NCBI GenBank assembly: GCA_028697885.1
Contig: JAQVER010000027.1
Location: 1 to 41,417, forward strand
Origin: Desulfocapsaceae bacterium
Lineage (GTDB): Bacteria; Desulfobacterota; Desulfobulbia; Desulfobulbales; Desulfocapsaceae
Direction of reading: 5' to 3'
DNA length: 41,417 nt
Numbering within the stretch: position 1 is the stretch's first letter; each line of letters opens with the position of its first letter. Below the pieces are notes generated by a model that saw only the letters and a program-made list of their open reading frames with translations, made no database searches and was not told the DNA's origin. A program made the position numbers and the translations under genes. Shown piece by piece: positions 1 through 8,680 of this stretch.

Positions 1-249
1 CGGCTGGCTGCCAAGCGATACAACCGGTCGATCATGGCTTTTAGCCTGAGATGGGTTTTTGAAAAAGGAATCCCCATAGCAATCTGGGGCGCCCGCAAGC
101 CTTCACAAATGGATCCTGTTGATGAAACCATGGGCTGGTCAATGGATCTTGCAACACTTTCGGCGGTTGATTCAATTCTGGCGGAAACGATCAGGCAACC
201 GGTCGGGCCGGAATTCATGGCACCGCCCACAGGGCTTACCGATCGGTAG
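1..249 (+). CDS. Aldo/keto reductase, C-terminal end (cut by window edge)
   Basis: The frame is open from base 1 and ends with TAG at 247-249, giving the last 82 residues of a larger protein. The segment IPIAIWGARKPSQ, followed by the DETMGW and LATLSAVDSI stretches, matches the C-terminal barrel region of aldo/keto reductases, where the phrase (I)PIPGARxPEQ contacts the NADP adenosine phosphate and is followed by a helix beginning with a Gly-Trp turn. The catalytic Asp-Tyr-Lys-His tetrad would lie upstream of the window and cannot be checked. It reads in the same direction as the formate dehydrogenase operon but is separated from it by about 225 bp, so co-transcription is not implied. The family call is fairly safe; the substrate is unknown. 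Confidence 0.7.
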   Translation, partial: RLAAKRYNRSIMAFSLRWVFEKGIPIAIWGARKPSQMDPVDETMGWSMDLATLSAVDSILAETIRQPVGPEFMAPPTGLTDR

Positions 250-474
250 GGGGGGGGTATTTCCCGGTTCCGGAGAGGTTCTCCGGATGAGCCACAGGCA
301 AGCAGGAAGAGAGACAGAGAACGTTGAAAAATAGTTGTACCCAAGGGCAAGCAAGTCCCATGACGGCAAGAATTTGATAAATGACACGTGTGGGCAGAGG
401 ATGCGCGCCAGTCCGCACATCCTGAAAGAATTCTGGCAAGTCCCATTGTTATCCTGATCCATGAGGAGAAAAGC

Positions 475-3400
475 ATGCAAGTGACGAGACGGCAGTTCTG
501 TAAAATTTGCGCCGCCGGGTTGGGCGGCTCCAGCCTCGGTCTGATGGGCTATTCGCCCGGCGAGGTCCTGGCCCAGACGAACAGCTTCAAACTGACGCGG
601 GCCACCGAGACGCGCAGCACCTGTCCGTATTGCTCGGTGAGCTGCGGTCTTTTGATCTACAGCATGGGGGACAGAGCCAAAAACGCGCGTTCCGAGATCA
701 TCCATATCGAGGGCGACCCTGACAATCCGGTCAACCGCGGTACGCTGTGCCCGAAAGGCGCCGGCCTGCTCGACATGATCCAAAGTCCGAACCGGCTCAA
801 CTATCCTGAGGTACGCGAACCCGGCTCAAATGGATGGAAACGGATCTCCTGGGACGAAGCATTCACCCGCATCGCCAAACACATGAAGGCCGACCGCGAC
901 GAAAATTTCGTCACCGAAAACAGCGCGGGTCTGAAGGTCAACCGCTGGCCCACGGTCGGCGTCCTGGCCAGCTCCTCCTCGATCAACGAGGTCGGCTACA
1001 TCTCGCACAAGGTGCTGCGCAGCTTGGGCGTGGTCACCATCGATACCCAGGCCCGTATCTGACACTCTCCAACGGTGGCCAGTTTGGCCCCTACATTTGG
1101 ACGAGGCGCGATGACGAACCATTGGGTCGACATCAAGAACGCCGATTTGATTCTTGTCATGGGCGGTAACGCCGCCGAGGCCCACCCCTGCGGCTTCAAG
1201 TGGGTTACCGAAGCCAAGGCGCACCGCAAGGCCAAGCTGGTCGTGGTCGACCCCCGCTTCACCCGCTCGGCGGCCGTGGCCGATTATTATGCCCCCCTCC
1301 GTTCAGGCACCGACATCGCCTTCCTCGGCGGGGTGATCAACTACCTCGTCACCAACAACAAGATCCTCCACGAATACGTAAAGGCCTATACCAACGCGAC
1401 CTATCTCGTCAATCCGGCCTTCTCGTTCAAGGACGGGATGTTTTCCGGCTATGACGCGGAACACCGCAAATACGATACCGAGACCTGGTCGTATCAGCTG
1501 GGTGATGACGGCTATGCCATCGTTGATGAGACCATGCAGGATCCCAACTGCGTCTTTCAACTGATGAAGAAGCATTTCTCGCGCTACACCCCGGAGCTGG
1601 TCAGCAAAATCACCGGGACGCCCGAGAAGCAGTTTCTGACGGTCTGCGAGATGATTGCCTCCACGGCGGTGCCCGACCGGGTGATGACCAGCATGTATGC
1701 CCTGGGATGGACCCAGCATTCGGTGGGTTCTGAGAACATCCGCTGCATGGCCATGATCCAGCTCCTGCTCGGCAATATCGGCGTCGCCGGCGGCGGCATC
1801 AATGCCCTGCGCGGCCACTCCAATGTCCAGGGGATCACCGATATGTGTCTGTTCGGCGAAAAGCTGCCGGGCTACATGACGCTGCCCACCGAACAGGATG
1901 CGACCTTCGGGGATTACGTCAAGAAGTGGACTCCCAAACCCCTGCGCCCGGGCCAGATGAATTACTGGAGCAATTATCCCAAGTTTTTTGTCAGCCTGAT
2001 GAAGGCCTGGTACGGCCAGGCCGCGACCCAGGAAAACGATTTCGGCTATGACTGGCTGCCCAAACTCGAAGGGCCGTCCGATGCCCTGGCCATTTTTGAG
2101 CGCATGTACCAGGGGAAGGTTACCGGTTTCTTCTGTCAGGGCTACAATCCTCTTGCCGCTGTGGCCAACAAGAAAAAGGTGAGCATCGCGCTGGCCAACT
2201 TAAAATATCTGGTGACAATCGACCCGCTGACCACCGAGACCTCCGAATTCTGGAAAAATCACGGTGAGCTCAACGATGTCGACCCCGCCGCTATCCAGAC
2301 CGAGGTCTTTCGTCTGCCCTCGACCTTATTTGCCGAAGAAGAAGGATCGTATACCAATTCCGGCCGGGTTATCCAGTGGCACTGGAAGGCGGCCGACGGA
2401 CCAGGTGAGTCCAAAGGAGATGTGGCCATTGTCGCCGGCATCTTCGTCAAGCTGCGGGAGATGTATGCCAAGGAAGGCGGTGTCTCCCCCGAGCCGGTCC
2501 TGCAGCTTTCCTGGCCGTACCATATTCAGGATCTGCCGTCGTCGGAAGAACTGGCGCGCGAGATCTCCGGCCGGTCCCTGGTCGGTGATGAGGCACAGTT
2601 GACCGGATTCGGGCAGTTGCGCGATGACGGCACGACCGCGTGCGGCAACTGGCTCTACGGCGGCATGTGGTCACCGGCCGGAAACCTGGCCGCCCGGCGG
2701 GACAACAGCGATCCGTCCGGCCTCGGCCAGACCCTCAACTGGGGCTTTTCCTGGCCTGCCAACCGCCGGATTCTCTACAACCGCGCTTCATGCAATCTGG
2801 CCGGTAAGCCGTGGGATCCGTCACGAATGGTCATCAAATGGAACGGCAGCAAATGGGTCGGCAACGATATCCCCGACATGCGCCCCGATGCCAGGCCCGA
2901 TGAGATGGTCATGCCCTTTATCATGCAGCCCGAAGGCGTAGGCCGTCTGTTCGCGCTGAACAAGATGAAGGACGGCCCATTCCCGGAACACTATGAACCG
3001 TTTGAGTCGCCGCTTGCCAAAAACCCGATGCATCCCGATACTCCGGAAAGCAAATCCAATCCGGCGGTGCGGATTTTCATGGGCGACATCGATGCCTTCG
3101 GCAAGCCGGACAAATTCCCCTATGTGGGGACCACCTACCGTCTCACCGAGCATTACCACTATTGGACCAAACATTCAAAAATCAACGCCATCCTGCAGCC
3201 GGAACAGTTCGTCGAGATCGGTGAAGAGCTGGCCAAGGAGAAAGGCATCTCTTCCGGTGCCAAGGTGACCGTGAGCAGCAACCGGGGGTTCATCAAGGCC
3301 GTGGCCGTGGTAACCAAACGGATCAAGGCCCTTGATGTGGACGGCCGCAAGGTCCACACCATCGGCATCCCGATCCACTGGGGGTTCTTGGGCGTGGCCA

Positions 3401-3501
3401 AAAACGGCTATCTGACCAACACCCTGACGCCCTATGTCGGTGACGCAACGGCGCAGACCCCTGAATTCAAGGCATTTCTTGTTAACATAGAGAAGGCATA
3501 A
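475..3501 (+). CDS. fdnG: Formate dehydrogenase-N major (catalytic) subunit, selenoprotein, UGA at 1060-1062 read as Sec196
   Basis: This is the catalytic Mo/W-bis-MGD subunit of a periplasmic respiratory formate dehydrogenase, oxidising formate to CO2. The ATG at 475 follows a GAGGAGAA Shine-Dalgarno and opens a twin-arginine signal (TRRQF, Arg5-Arg6, then a hydrophobic stretch to LAQ), so export by Tat as a folded enzyme is expected. Cys50, Cys53, Cys57 and Cys92 (CPYCSVSC and TLCPKG) hold the proximal 4Fe-4S cluster. The frame is interrupted only by TGA at codon 196, inside [13 protein letters not shown]. That is exactly the active-site selenocysteine context of E. coli FdnG, where Sec is also residue 196. 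The frame then continues to TAA at 3499. Full length is 1008 residues, close to the E. coli protein. A naive gene caller would split it into two genes (388-1062 and 1075-3501). fdnH follows 11 bp later. Confidence 0.96.
1060..1100 (+). promoter_or_regulatory. Bacterial SECIS element recoding UGA 1060-1062
   Basis: Directly after the UGA the RNA can fold into a hairpin. The outer pairing is CCAA (1069-1072) with UUGG (1097-1100). The upper stem is GG (1074-1075) and GGC (1077-1079) pairing with GCC (1087-1089) and CC (1090-1091), with a bulged U at 1076. Counting the U of UGA as 1, the bulged base is U17 and the apical loop carries G23-U24 (1082-1083). These are the positions recognised by SelB in E. 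coli fdhF/fdnG. The stem-loop is also coding sequence ([12 protein letters not shown]). Confidence 0.9.
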
Positions 3502-3512
3502 GGAGGCGGACC

Positions 3513-4382
3513 ATGGTACAGCAATCATTGAACATCGAACGCCGCTCCGCCACCACCACCCCATCCCCCGGCGTGCGGCATAGTGTGGAGGTGGCCAAGC
3601 TCATTGACATCTCCAAATGCATAGGTTGTAAGGCGTGTCAGGCGGCATGCATGGAATGGAACGACATCCGCGATGAGGTCGGCACCTGCAAAGGTGTTTA
3701 TGATAACCCCCCAGATCTGTCGGCCGGATCCTGGACCGTCATGCGCTTCTCGGAGGTGGAGGCGGAGAACGGCAAGCTGGAGTGGCTGATCCGCAAGGAC
3801 GGCTGCATGCACTGCGCCGATCCCGGTTGCCTGAAGGCATGCCCCGCTCCCGGGGCCATTATCCAGCATACAAACGGCATTGTCGACTTCCAGCAGGAAA
3901 ACTGCACCGGTTGCGGCTACTGTATCACCGGCTGTCCTTTCAACATCCCGAGGCTGTCGCCGAAGGACCACAAGGCGTATAAATGCACCCTCTGCTCCGA
4001 CCGCATCGGAGCCGGCCTGGAACCGGCCTGCGCCAAGACCTGCCCCACCGGGGCCATCATGTTCGGCAGCAAAAAGGAGATGATCATCCACGCCGAAGGA
4101 CGCATCGCCGACCTCAAGGAACGCGGCTACCAGAACGCCGGATTATACAACCCGGAGGGCGTCGGCGGCACCCATGTAATGTATGTGCTGCAGCATGCCG
4201 ATAAGCCGGAGCTGTACAGCGGACTGGTCAAGGACCCGCAGATCAGCCCGCTGGTCGTTTTCTGGAAGGGAATTGCCAAGCCGTTGATGAGCTACGGTCT
4301 TGGGGTGGCGGTTCTGACCGGTATCATGCACTATGTAACCGTCGGACCAAACGAAACGGAAGAGGATGAAACCGAAAAGTAG
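3513..4382 (+). CDS. fdnH: Formate dehydrogenase-N iron-sulfur (beta) subunit
   Basis: A 289-residue electron-transfer subunit that carries electrons from FdnG to the membrane cytochrome b. The ATG at 3513 follows AAGGAGGCGG, a near-perfect Shine-Dalgarno. Four ferredoxin-type cysteine groups are visible: [35 protein letters not shown] and CTLCSDR...CAKTC, enough for four 4Fe-4S clusters as in FdnH. Near the C-terminus (about residues 247-275) a hydrophobic segment, [19 protein letters not shown], is the single membrane anchor typical of this subunit, followed by an acidic tail. There is no signal peptide of its own, consistent with co-export with FdnG through Tat. It lies between fdnG and fdnI in the usual order, with 63 bp before fdnI. 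Confidence 0.95.
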   Translation: MVQQSLNIERRSATTTPSPGVRHSVEVAKLIDISKCIGCKACQAACMEWNDIRDEVGTCKGVYDNPPDLSAGSWTVMRFSEVEAENGKLEWLIRKDGCMHCADPGCLKACPAPGAIIQHTNGIVDFQQENCTGCGYCITGCPFNIPRLSPKDHKAYKCTLCSDRIGAGLEPACAKTCPTGAIMFGSKKEMIIHAEGRIADLKERGYQNAGLYNPEGVGGTHVMYVLQHADKPELYSGLVKDPQISPLVVFWKGIAKPLMSYGLGVAVLTGIMHYVTVGPNETEEDETEK

Positions 4383-4445
4383 GATGCGACGGCGGACGGC
4401 CTGGCCCGTCCGCGTCATATCTGCTCGACTTATCAAGGAGTCACC

Positions 4446-5078
4446 ATGAATAATAAATCTGGTTTGATACTACGCCATACCCCCGGGGTTCGGGCAAACC
4501 ACTGGTTTGTCGCCATTGTATTCATCCTGGCAACCCTCAGCGGGCTGGCCTTTTTCCACCCGGCGTTCTTTTTTCTGAGCAGCCTTTTCGGCGGCGGCCC
4601 CTGGGCGAAGGTCCTGCATCCTTTTATCGGCGTCATCCTGCTGGCGGCCTTTTTTATGCTGGCATCAAAAGAATGGCAATACAACCGGGTCACCGACGCC
4701 GACCGGCAATGGCAGAAACAAGCGCTGGATATTATGCTGATGCGTCCCGTCAAGATGCCTGATATCGGCCGCTATAACCTCGGCCAAAAGTACCTGTTTC
4801 GTACCCTGCTGCTCATGATTGCCGTGCTGTTCCTTACCGGGATCGTCATCTGGCAGCCTTACTTTGCGCCGAGGTTTTCCATAGGTCTGGTGCGGCTGGC
4901 GGTGGTGGCCCACGGCGTTGCCGGGTTTGTCACGATTACCGCGATTATTGTCCATATCTACGCGGCCTACTGGACACGAGGGGCCATTCGCGGCATGACG
5001 CGCGGGACCGTGACAGCGGCCTGGGCCAAACACCATTATCCCGGCTGGTATAAAGAGATGTCCAGGGGGAGCAAGTAA
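4446..5078 (+). CDS. fdnI: Formate dehydrogenase-N cytochrome b556 (gamma) subunit
   Basis: A 210-residue integral membrane cytochrome b that passes electrons from the FdnH clusters to the quinone pool. AAGGAG lies just before the ATG at 4446. Four hydrophobic segments are visible: about residues 19-37, 54-74, 111-132 and 150-172. Candidate haem ligands are the histidines in RANHWFV (helix I), VLHPFIG (helix II) and the last helix (VAHGVAGF and IIVHIYAAYW), the layout known for FdnI/FdoI. The C-terminal WAKHHYPGWYKEM is also typical of the family. The stop TAA overlaps the fdhE start (TAATG), so the two are translationally coupled. Confidence 0.94.
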   Translation: MNNKSGLILRHTPGVRANHWFVAIVFILATLSGLAFFHPAFFFLSSLFGGGPWAKVLHPFIGVILLAAFFMLASKEWQYNRVTDADRQWQKQALDIMLMRPVKMPDIGRYNLGQKYLFRTLLLMIAVLFLTGIVIWQPYFAPRFSIGLVRLAVVAHGVAGFVTITAIIVHIYAAYWTRGAIRGMTRGTVTAAWAKHHYPGWYKEMSRGSK

Positions 5079-6004
5079 TGGCGACCACCATTATTCAACC
5101 CGGCGAGATCGAGCCGTTGGCCGGAAAAGCCCCCTGGCTGCGGCTCCCTGAGCGGAAAACCATATTCGCCAGGCGGGAGAAACGGTGCCAGGCCCTGGCC
5201 AAGGACCATCCCCTGAAGAACTATCTCCTGTTCATGGCCGGGGTAGCCCGGGCCCAGCAGGAAAGCCTGAACGGCTATGACAAGACCGCACTGCCGGATG
5301 CAAACCGGCTGCACATCTGCCGCCAGCAAGGCATCCCGCCGCTTGCGGTGCAGAACTGGCGGCGTGACCCCAGTTGGCATGAGGTGCTGCGGATAATGAT
5401 CGAAAAGGTGCGCGATACAGCAGAACCGGCGACGGCTGACAGCCTGGATCGCCTGCTGGCAGGAGGCGGGCCGGCATTTGAAGCCATGGCGGATGGCCTG
5501 CTCACAGGCAACTATGCGGGGATGGATCTGGCGGCGGCGCCCCTGGTCGGGGCCGCGCTGCAGGTGTACTGGGTGCACATGGCCACGTCTCTTGGCCGGG
5601 AATCCTTCGCAGGCAGCGCCGCGCCAACCTTCTGTCCGGTCTGCTCCTCCCCGCCGCTTGCAAGCATCGTCCACAGCGGCGGAATCGAAAACGGACAGCG
5701 TTATCTGCACTGTTCGCTGTGCGCCGCCGAATGGCATATGGTTCGGGTCAAATGCAGCAACTGCCAGTCAACCAAAGAGATCGCCTACCACGGGATCGAA
5801 GGGGACTCGGGCGCAATCAAGGCAGAGACCTGCGACGAATGTCAAACCTATCTCAAGATCATGTCCATGGAACGAGACCCCGATATCGACCCCACGGTTG
5901 ACGATCTGGCCACCCTGCCCCTCGACCTCCTCATGGATCAAGCCGGCTTCTTCCGCTGCTCTTTCAGCTTCTTTTTAATCCCGGCGGAAGAAGTGGCCGC
6001 CTGA
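5078..6004 (+). CDS. fdhE: Formate dehydrogenase accessory protein FdhE
   Basis: A 308-residue cytoplasmic maturation factor needed for active respiratory formate dehydrogenases; E. coli FdhE binds the catalytic subunit and iron. The C-terminal half carries the family hallmark of four CxxC knuckles: CPVC, CSLC, CSNC and CDEC. These are followed by the conserved stretch YLKIMSMERDPDIDP and the DDLATLPLDLL motif near the end. The N-terminal 150 residues are helical and less conserved. It begins at ATG 5078 inside the fdnI stop codon, which ties its expression to the enzyme subunits. Its presence in the operon supports a Tat-exported, cofactor-loaded enzyme. Confidence 0.93.
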   Translation: MATTIIQPGEIEPLAGKAPWLRLPERKTIFARREKRCQALAKDHPLKNYLLFMAGVARAQQESLNGYDKTALPDANRLHICRQQGIPPLAVQNWRRDPSWHEVLRIMIEKVRDTAEPATADSLDRLLAGGGPAFEAMADGLLTGNYAGMDLAAAPLVGAALQVYWVHMATSLGRESFAGSAAPTFCPVCSSPPLASIVHSGGIENGQRYLHCSLCAAEWHMVRVKCSNCQSTKEIAYHGIEGDSGAIKAETCDECQTYLKIMSMERDPDIDPTVDDLATLPLDLLMDQAGFFRCSFSFFLIPAEEVAA

Positions 6005-6009
6005 TCCAC

Positions 6010-6035
6010 ACCGGGCAAGGACACTATTGCCCGGT
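6010..6035 (+). terminator. Hairpin after fdhE, possible terminator of the formate dehydrogenase operon
   Basis: ACCGGGCAA (6010-6018) and TTGCCCGGT (6027-6035) form a perfect 9-bp GC-rich stem with an 8-base loop, starting 6 bp past the fdhE stop. The following bases are only mildly T-rich, so intrinsic termination may be weak; it could instead protect the mRNA 3' end. Confidence 0.55.
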
Positions 6036-6208
6036 CATGTTCTCTGCCACGTGATGAGAGAAATTACAAGAGTCGAACAGAATTCACCTTGGACAGGTTC
6101 CTTGAAAAATCCAACGTGGGTTCACCTCTGAAATTGCATAATCATATTAACAAACTCAAGATATTGTGTTATTTTTAACGGGAACTCAACAAAATTAATA
6201 GCGAGACC

Positions 6209-6529
6209 ATGAAGCCCGACATGATTCAGCTTGGATTTCTCGATCTTGACAACCGCCTTCATCCTATAGACCAGGCGGGTGATCCGTTGAGCAAAATTAA
6301 TGAGACTATTGATTGAGAGTTGTTTCGTCCAGCTTTTGAATAGGTCAGAATGAAAGAGGAAAAATCGAATATCGGAGCCAAAGGCTTTGATGTTGTTTTG
6401 TTGTTTAAAATTCTTGTTCTGCAGTCCTTGTACAATTTTTCCGATGAGTCGATGCAATTTCATGTCATACCGCCAGTAAAGTTTCAGATGAACGACCATT
6501 TGGCGATTCCGGGAACTAATCTTGCCTGA
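6209..6529 (+). pseudogene. Decayed IS5-family transposase, N-terminal remnant
   Basis: The plus-strand frame from ATG 6209 gives MIQLGFLDLDNRLHPID, then GDPLSKINETID, then a TGA (6314-6316) where the family has Trp before ELFRP, then a TAG (6341-6343), then GFDVVLLFKILVLQSLYNFSD. These phrases match the InsH-like N-terminal domain of IS5-family DDE transposases (family pattern: GDPLxxLxxxIDWExFRP ... YDxVLMFKxLVLQxLYNLSDEQ). Similarity fades after about 6460, and no DDE catalytic domain follows. No inverted repeats or target duplication were recognised. Two premature stops and the missing catalytic part make it non-functional. A minus-strand frame of 172 codons over the same bases is only its shadow. 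Confidence 0.75.
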
Positions 6530-6584
6530 TTCTCCCTCAGAACATGCCCCCGCAGAATTACCGGCGCATGCAAACGGACGTGAT

Positions 6585-7286
6585 ATGAGACTCCCCGTAT
6601 CGCCAGACTCTTTTTTCCATCTCTTTGTCAAGCTGAACAAACTGGACCAAATCTCGCATTTTCAATTCCTGCCAGGCATGTTATTCAATGATACCCTGCA
6701 ATGGTGGAACTCCCCCAAAATGTCGTTCTGCACCCATTCAGGGAGAGAAGTACGGCACCGGAACATCCCTGCCCTGCGGCCACATCCCCATGAAGGCATC
6801 GATATCTATCTAATGCAACACCTGGACACGGATACCAGCACTGTCTTACCGCAGATGCTGATCCCGGCCATGCTGGCAGGTGAGCTTGTTCATTTTCATC
6901 GTGATTTTTTGGGAGAAACCCTCTATATTCGACATCCGAGGATACGGTGGAGAAATAGTGTTCTGCACACACTCTATGGCCACATTTGTGCCATCCCGGA
7001 CACACAGGACACTGAGGCCTCCCTGCCCTGCCCTCCCAGACCTTGCACAGAAAGTGAGCTCGAGGGGCAAGCCAGCACCGGGCTGGTCTGTTCCTCTTTC
7101 ATCAGCAAGGGACAAATAGTGGGGACGATAAGCCCTCCTCCTGAAATGAGTTCAGTTCCCGCTCATCTTCATATCAGTTGTGCCTGGATAGACGAGGAAC
7201 AGCATGTGGAAGAGCTCAACTGGGAGAAGATGAGCACCAGTACCAAGGTTATTTTTATTGATCCCCTCCCCCTTCTCCTCAAGTAA
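6585..7286 (+). CDS. M23/LytM-like metallopeptidase-fold protein, no signal peptide
   Basis: A 233-residue protein from ATG 6585; the frame is open further upstream to a TTG at 6522, but those bases abut the transposase relic. The pattern fits the zinc endopeptidase fold of M23 (lysostaphin/LytM) proteins. HEGID (His69, Asp73) corresponds to the HxxxD zinc-ligand motif, a beta-rich stretch AGELVHFHRDFLGETLYIRH follows, then LYGHI (His133), then SKGQIVGTI, and finally AHLHI (His194, His196) as the HxH motif. The zinc-ligand set therefore appears complete. Unlike most M23 enzymes there is no signal peptide or membrane anchor, and no LysM or coiled-coil partner, so a peptidoglycan role is uncertain. 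It is first in a plus-strand group of five genes. The family call rests on motifs alone. Confidence 0.55.
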   Translation: MRLPVSPDSFFHLFVKLNKLDQISHFQFLPGMLFNDTLQWWNSPKMSFCTHSGREVRHRNIPALRPHPHEGIDIYLMQHLDTDTSTVLPQMLIPAMLAGELVHFHRDFLGETLYIRHPRIRWRNSVLHTLYGHICAIPDTQDTEASLPCPPRPCTESELEGQASTGLVCSSFISKGQIVGTISPPPEMSSVPAHLHISCAWIDEEQHVEELNWEKMSTSTKVIFIDPLPLLLK

Positions 7287-7330
7287 GAGGGATAACAACC
7301 ATCAACACATCTTAATCAGGAATTTCATAA

Positions 7331-7789
7331 ATGCATATTCTGGTAGACGCCGATTCCTGCCCTGGAATCATCAAGGACATCCTCTACCGGGCAGCGGAAA
7401 GGACCAGAACCCAGATGACCCTGGTAGCTGATCGCCCCCTGACAATTCCGTCATCTTCGCATATCAAAAAGATCCAGGTCCAATCAGGGCTCAATGCGGC
7501 GGATATCCGCATTATTGATCTGGCACAGCCCGGTGATCTGATTATTACCGATGATATTCCTTTGGCCTCGGCAGTGGTTGGCAAGGGAGCTTTGGTCCTC
7601 AGTCAACGGGGAGAAATGCTGCAGGATGAAAATATCGCCGAGCGACTCTCAGCCAGGGATTTTATGACCGAGCTGCGGGAAAGCGGCATCAACACCGGCG
7701 GGCCGGCACCATTGAGCCAGAAAAATCGCCAATCCTTTGCCAACCAACTGGATCGCCTTCTGGTTAAACAGGCCGTCGTTCCAAAATAA
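7331..7789 (+). CDS. YaiI/YqxD family (DUF188) protein
   Basis: A 152-residue cytoplasmic protein of the widely conserved UPF0178 family. It opens with ILVDADSCP, the family signature (conserved DaDaCP), and continues with the central DLIITDDIPLASAVVGKGA block (family: GDlVITqDiPLAaevlekGa). It then shows the ENIAERLSARDFMTELRESG helix and the C-terminal phrase GGPAPLSQKNRQSFANQLDRLL (family: GGPkplsxxDRqxFaxxLDrll). Acidic residues in the first two blocks resemble a PIN-like nuclease centre, and a nuclease role has been suggested for the family, but the biochemical function is not established. It starts 45 bp after the M23-like gene. Confidence 0.9.
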   Translation: MHILVDADSCPGIIKDILYRAAERTRTQMTLVADRPLTIPSSSHIKKIQVQSGLNAADIRIIDLAQPGDLIITDDIPLASAVVGKGALVLSQRGEMLQDENIAERLSARDFMTELRESGINTGGPAPLSQKNRQSFANQLDRLLVKQAVVPK

Positions 7790-7913
7790 TTATTTCATTT
7801 TTATGAGATGGATGGCACAAAGGACCGTAAAGAAATAGCTGAAATTGTAATAAATATTTCTTAACAGCACCCAAAAAGGCAGACACCATAAACTCGTATC
7901 AAGGAAAAATATA

Positions 7914-8675
7914 ATGGAATGGCTCGCTTCACCTGAAATCTGGATGGCCCTTGTCACCCTGACCGCGCTCGAAATTGTCCTCGGGGTCGATAATATTATC
8001 TTCATTGCCATCCTGGTCGGACATCTTCCTAAAAGCCAGCAATCCAGAGGGAGAACCATCGGTCTGGCCATGGCCATGCTCACCCGGATCGGCCTTCTTT
8101 TTTCCATTACCTTGATTATGCGCTTGACCCATCCCTTTGTAACCCTCTTTGGACATGGAATATCCGGTCGTGACCTGATCCTGATCGGCGGCGGCCTGTT
8201 CCTGCTTGCCAAAAGCACCATGGAGATCCATGAAAGCCTGGAAGGAGAGGTCCTTGAGGAACATTCCATCCATAAAAAATATGCCTCCTTCTGGCCCACC
8301 ATCGTCCAGATCATGGTCCTTGATATCGTCTTCTCGCTGGACTCTGTAATTACTGCAGTAGGACTTTCAAACCAACTGGCAATAATGATCGCAGCCATTG
8401 TCATCGCCGTAGGAGTGATGCTTTTTCTGGCTGAAACCATCTCCAACTTTGTTGAACTCCACCCGACCATTAAGGTTCTGGCCCTCAGTTTTCTATTACT
8501 GGTGGGCATGGCCCTGATTGGTGAAGGATTCACCCTGCACATCCCCAAAGGCTATATCTACTTTGCCATGGCTTTCTCAGTCTTTGTGGAAATGCTCAAC
8601 ATGCGACTGCGCGCCAAGAGAATTGAGCCACTACGACTGCGCAAATCCCTTCCCATGGATCTGGACGTCGAATAA
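7914..8675 (+). CDS. TerC-family integral membrane protein (YgdQ-like)
   Basis: A 253-residue membrane protein with seven or so hydrophobic segments. Family landmarks are clear: LEIVLGVDNIIFIAIL near the N-terminus and MVLDIVFSLDSVITAVGL in the middle, each with an intramembrane acidic residue (GVDN and SLDS), plus KATMEIHESLEG-like text between them and HIPKGYIYFAMAFS near the end. It closely resembles E. coli YgdQ over its length. Some TerC proteins export Mn2+ and are controlled by the yybP-ykoY riboswitch; I looked for that element in 7790-7913 and did not see it. A metal-transport or membrane-protein metalation role is inferred from the family only. GGR-like flavoprotein follows after 5 bp. 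Confidence 0.9.
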   Translation: MEWLASPEIWMALVTLTALEIVLGVDNIIFIAILVGHLPKSQQSRGRTIGLAMAMLTRIGLLFSITLIMRLTHPFVTLFGHGISGRDLILIGGGLFLLAKSTMEIHESLEGEVLEEHSIHKKYASFWPTIVQIMVLDIVFSLDSVITAVGLSNQLAIMIAAIVIAVGVMLFLAETISNFVELHPTIKVLALSFLLLVGMALIGEGFTLHIPKGYIYFAMAFSVFVEMLNMRLRAKRIEPLRLRKSLPMDLDVE

Positions 8676-8680
8676 CAGCC

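Noticed and set aside
435..452. Sigma54 promoter before fdnG (TGGCAAG ... TTGTT)
   Set aside because: The spacing between the GG and GC elements is off by one and the GC element is replaced by GT.
172..783. Minus-strand ORF of 203 codons over the aldo/keto reductase end and the start of fdnG
   Set aside because: It is a GC-rich shadow of two clearly coding plus-strand frames.
6122..6640. Minus-strand ORF of 172 codons
   Set aside because: It is antisense to recognisable IS5-type transposase text and has no family signature of its own.
7790..7913. yybP-ykoY manganese riboswitch before the TerC gene
   Set aside because: I looked because TerC relatives often have it, but the conserved core segments are absent.
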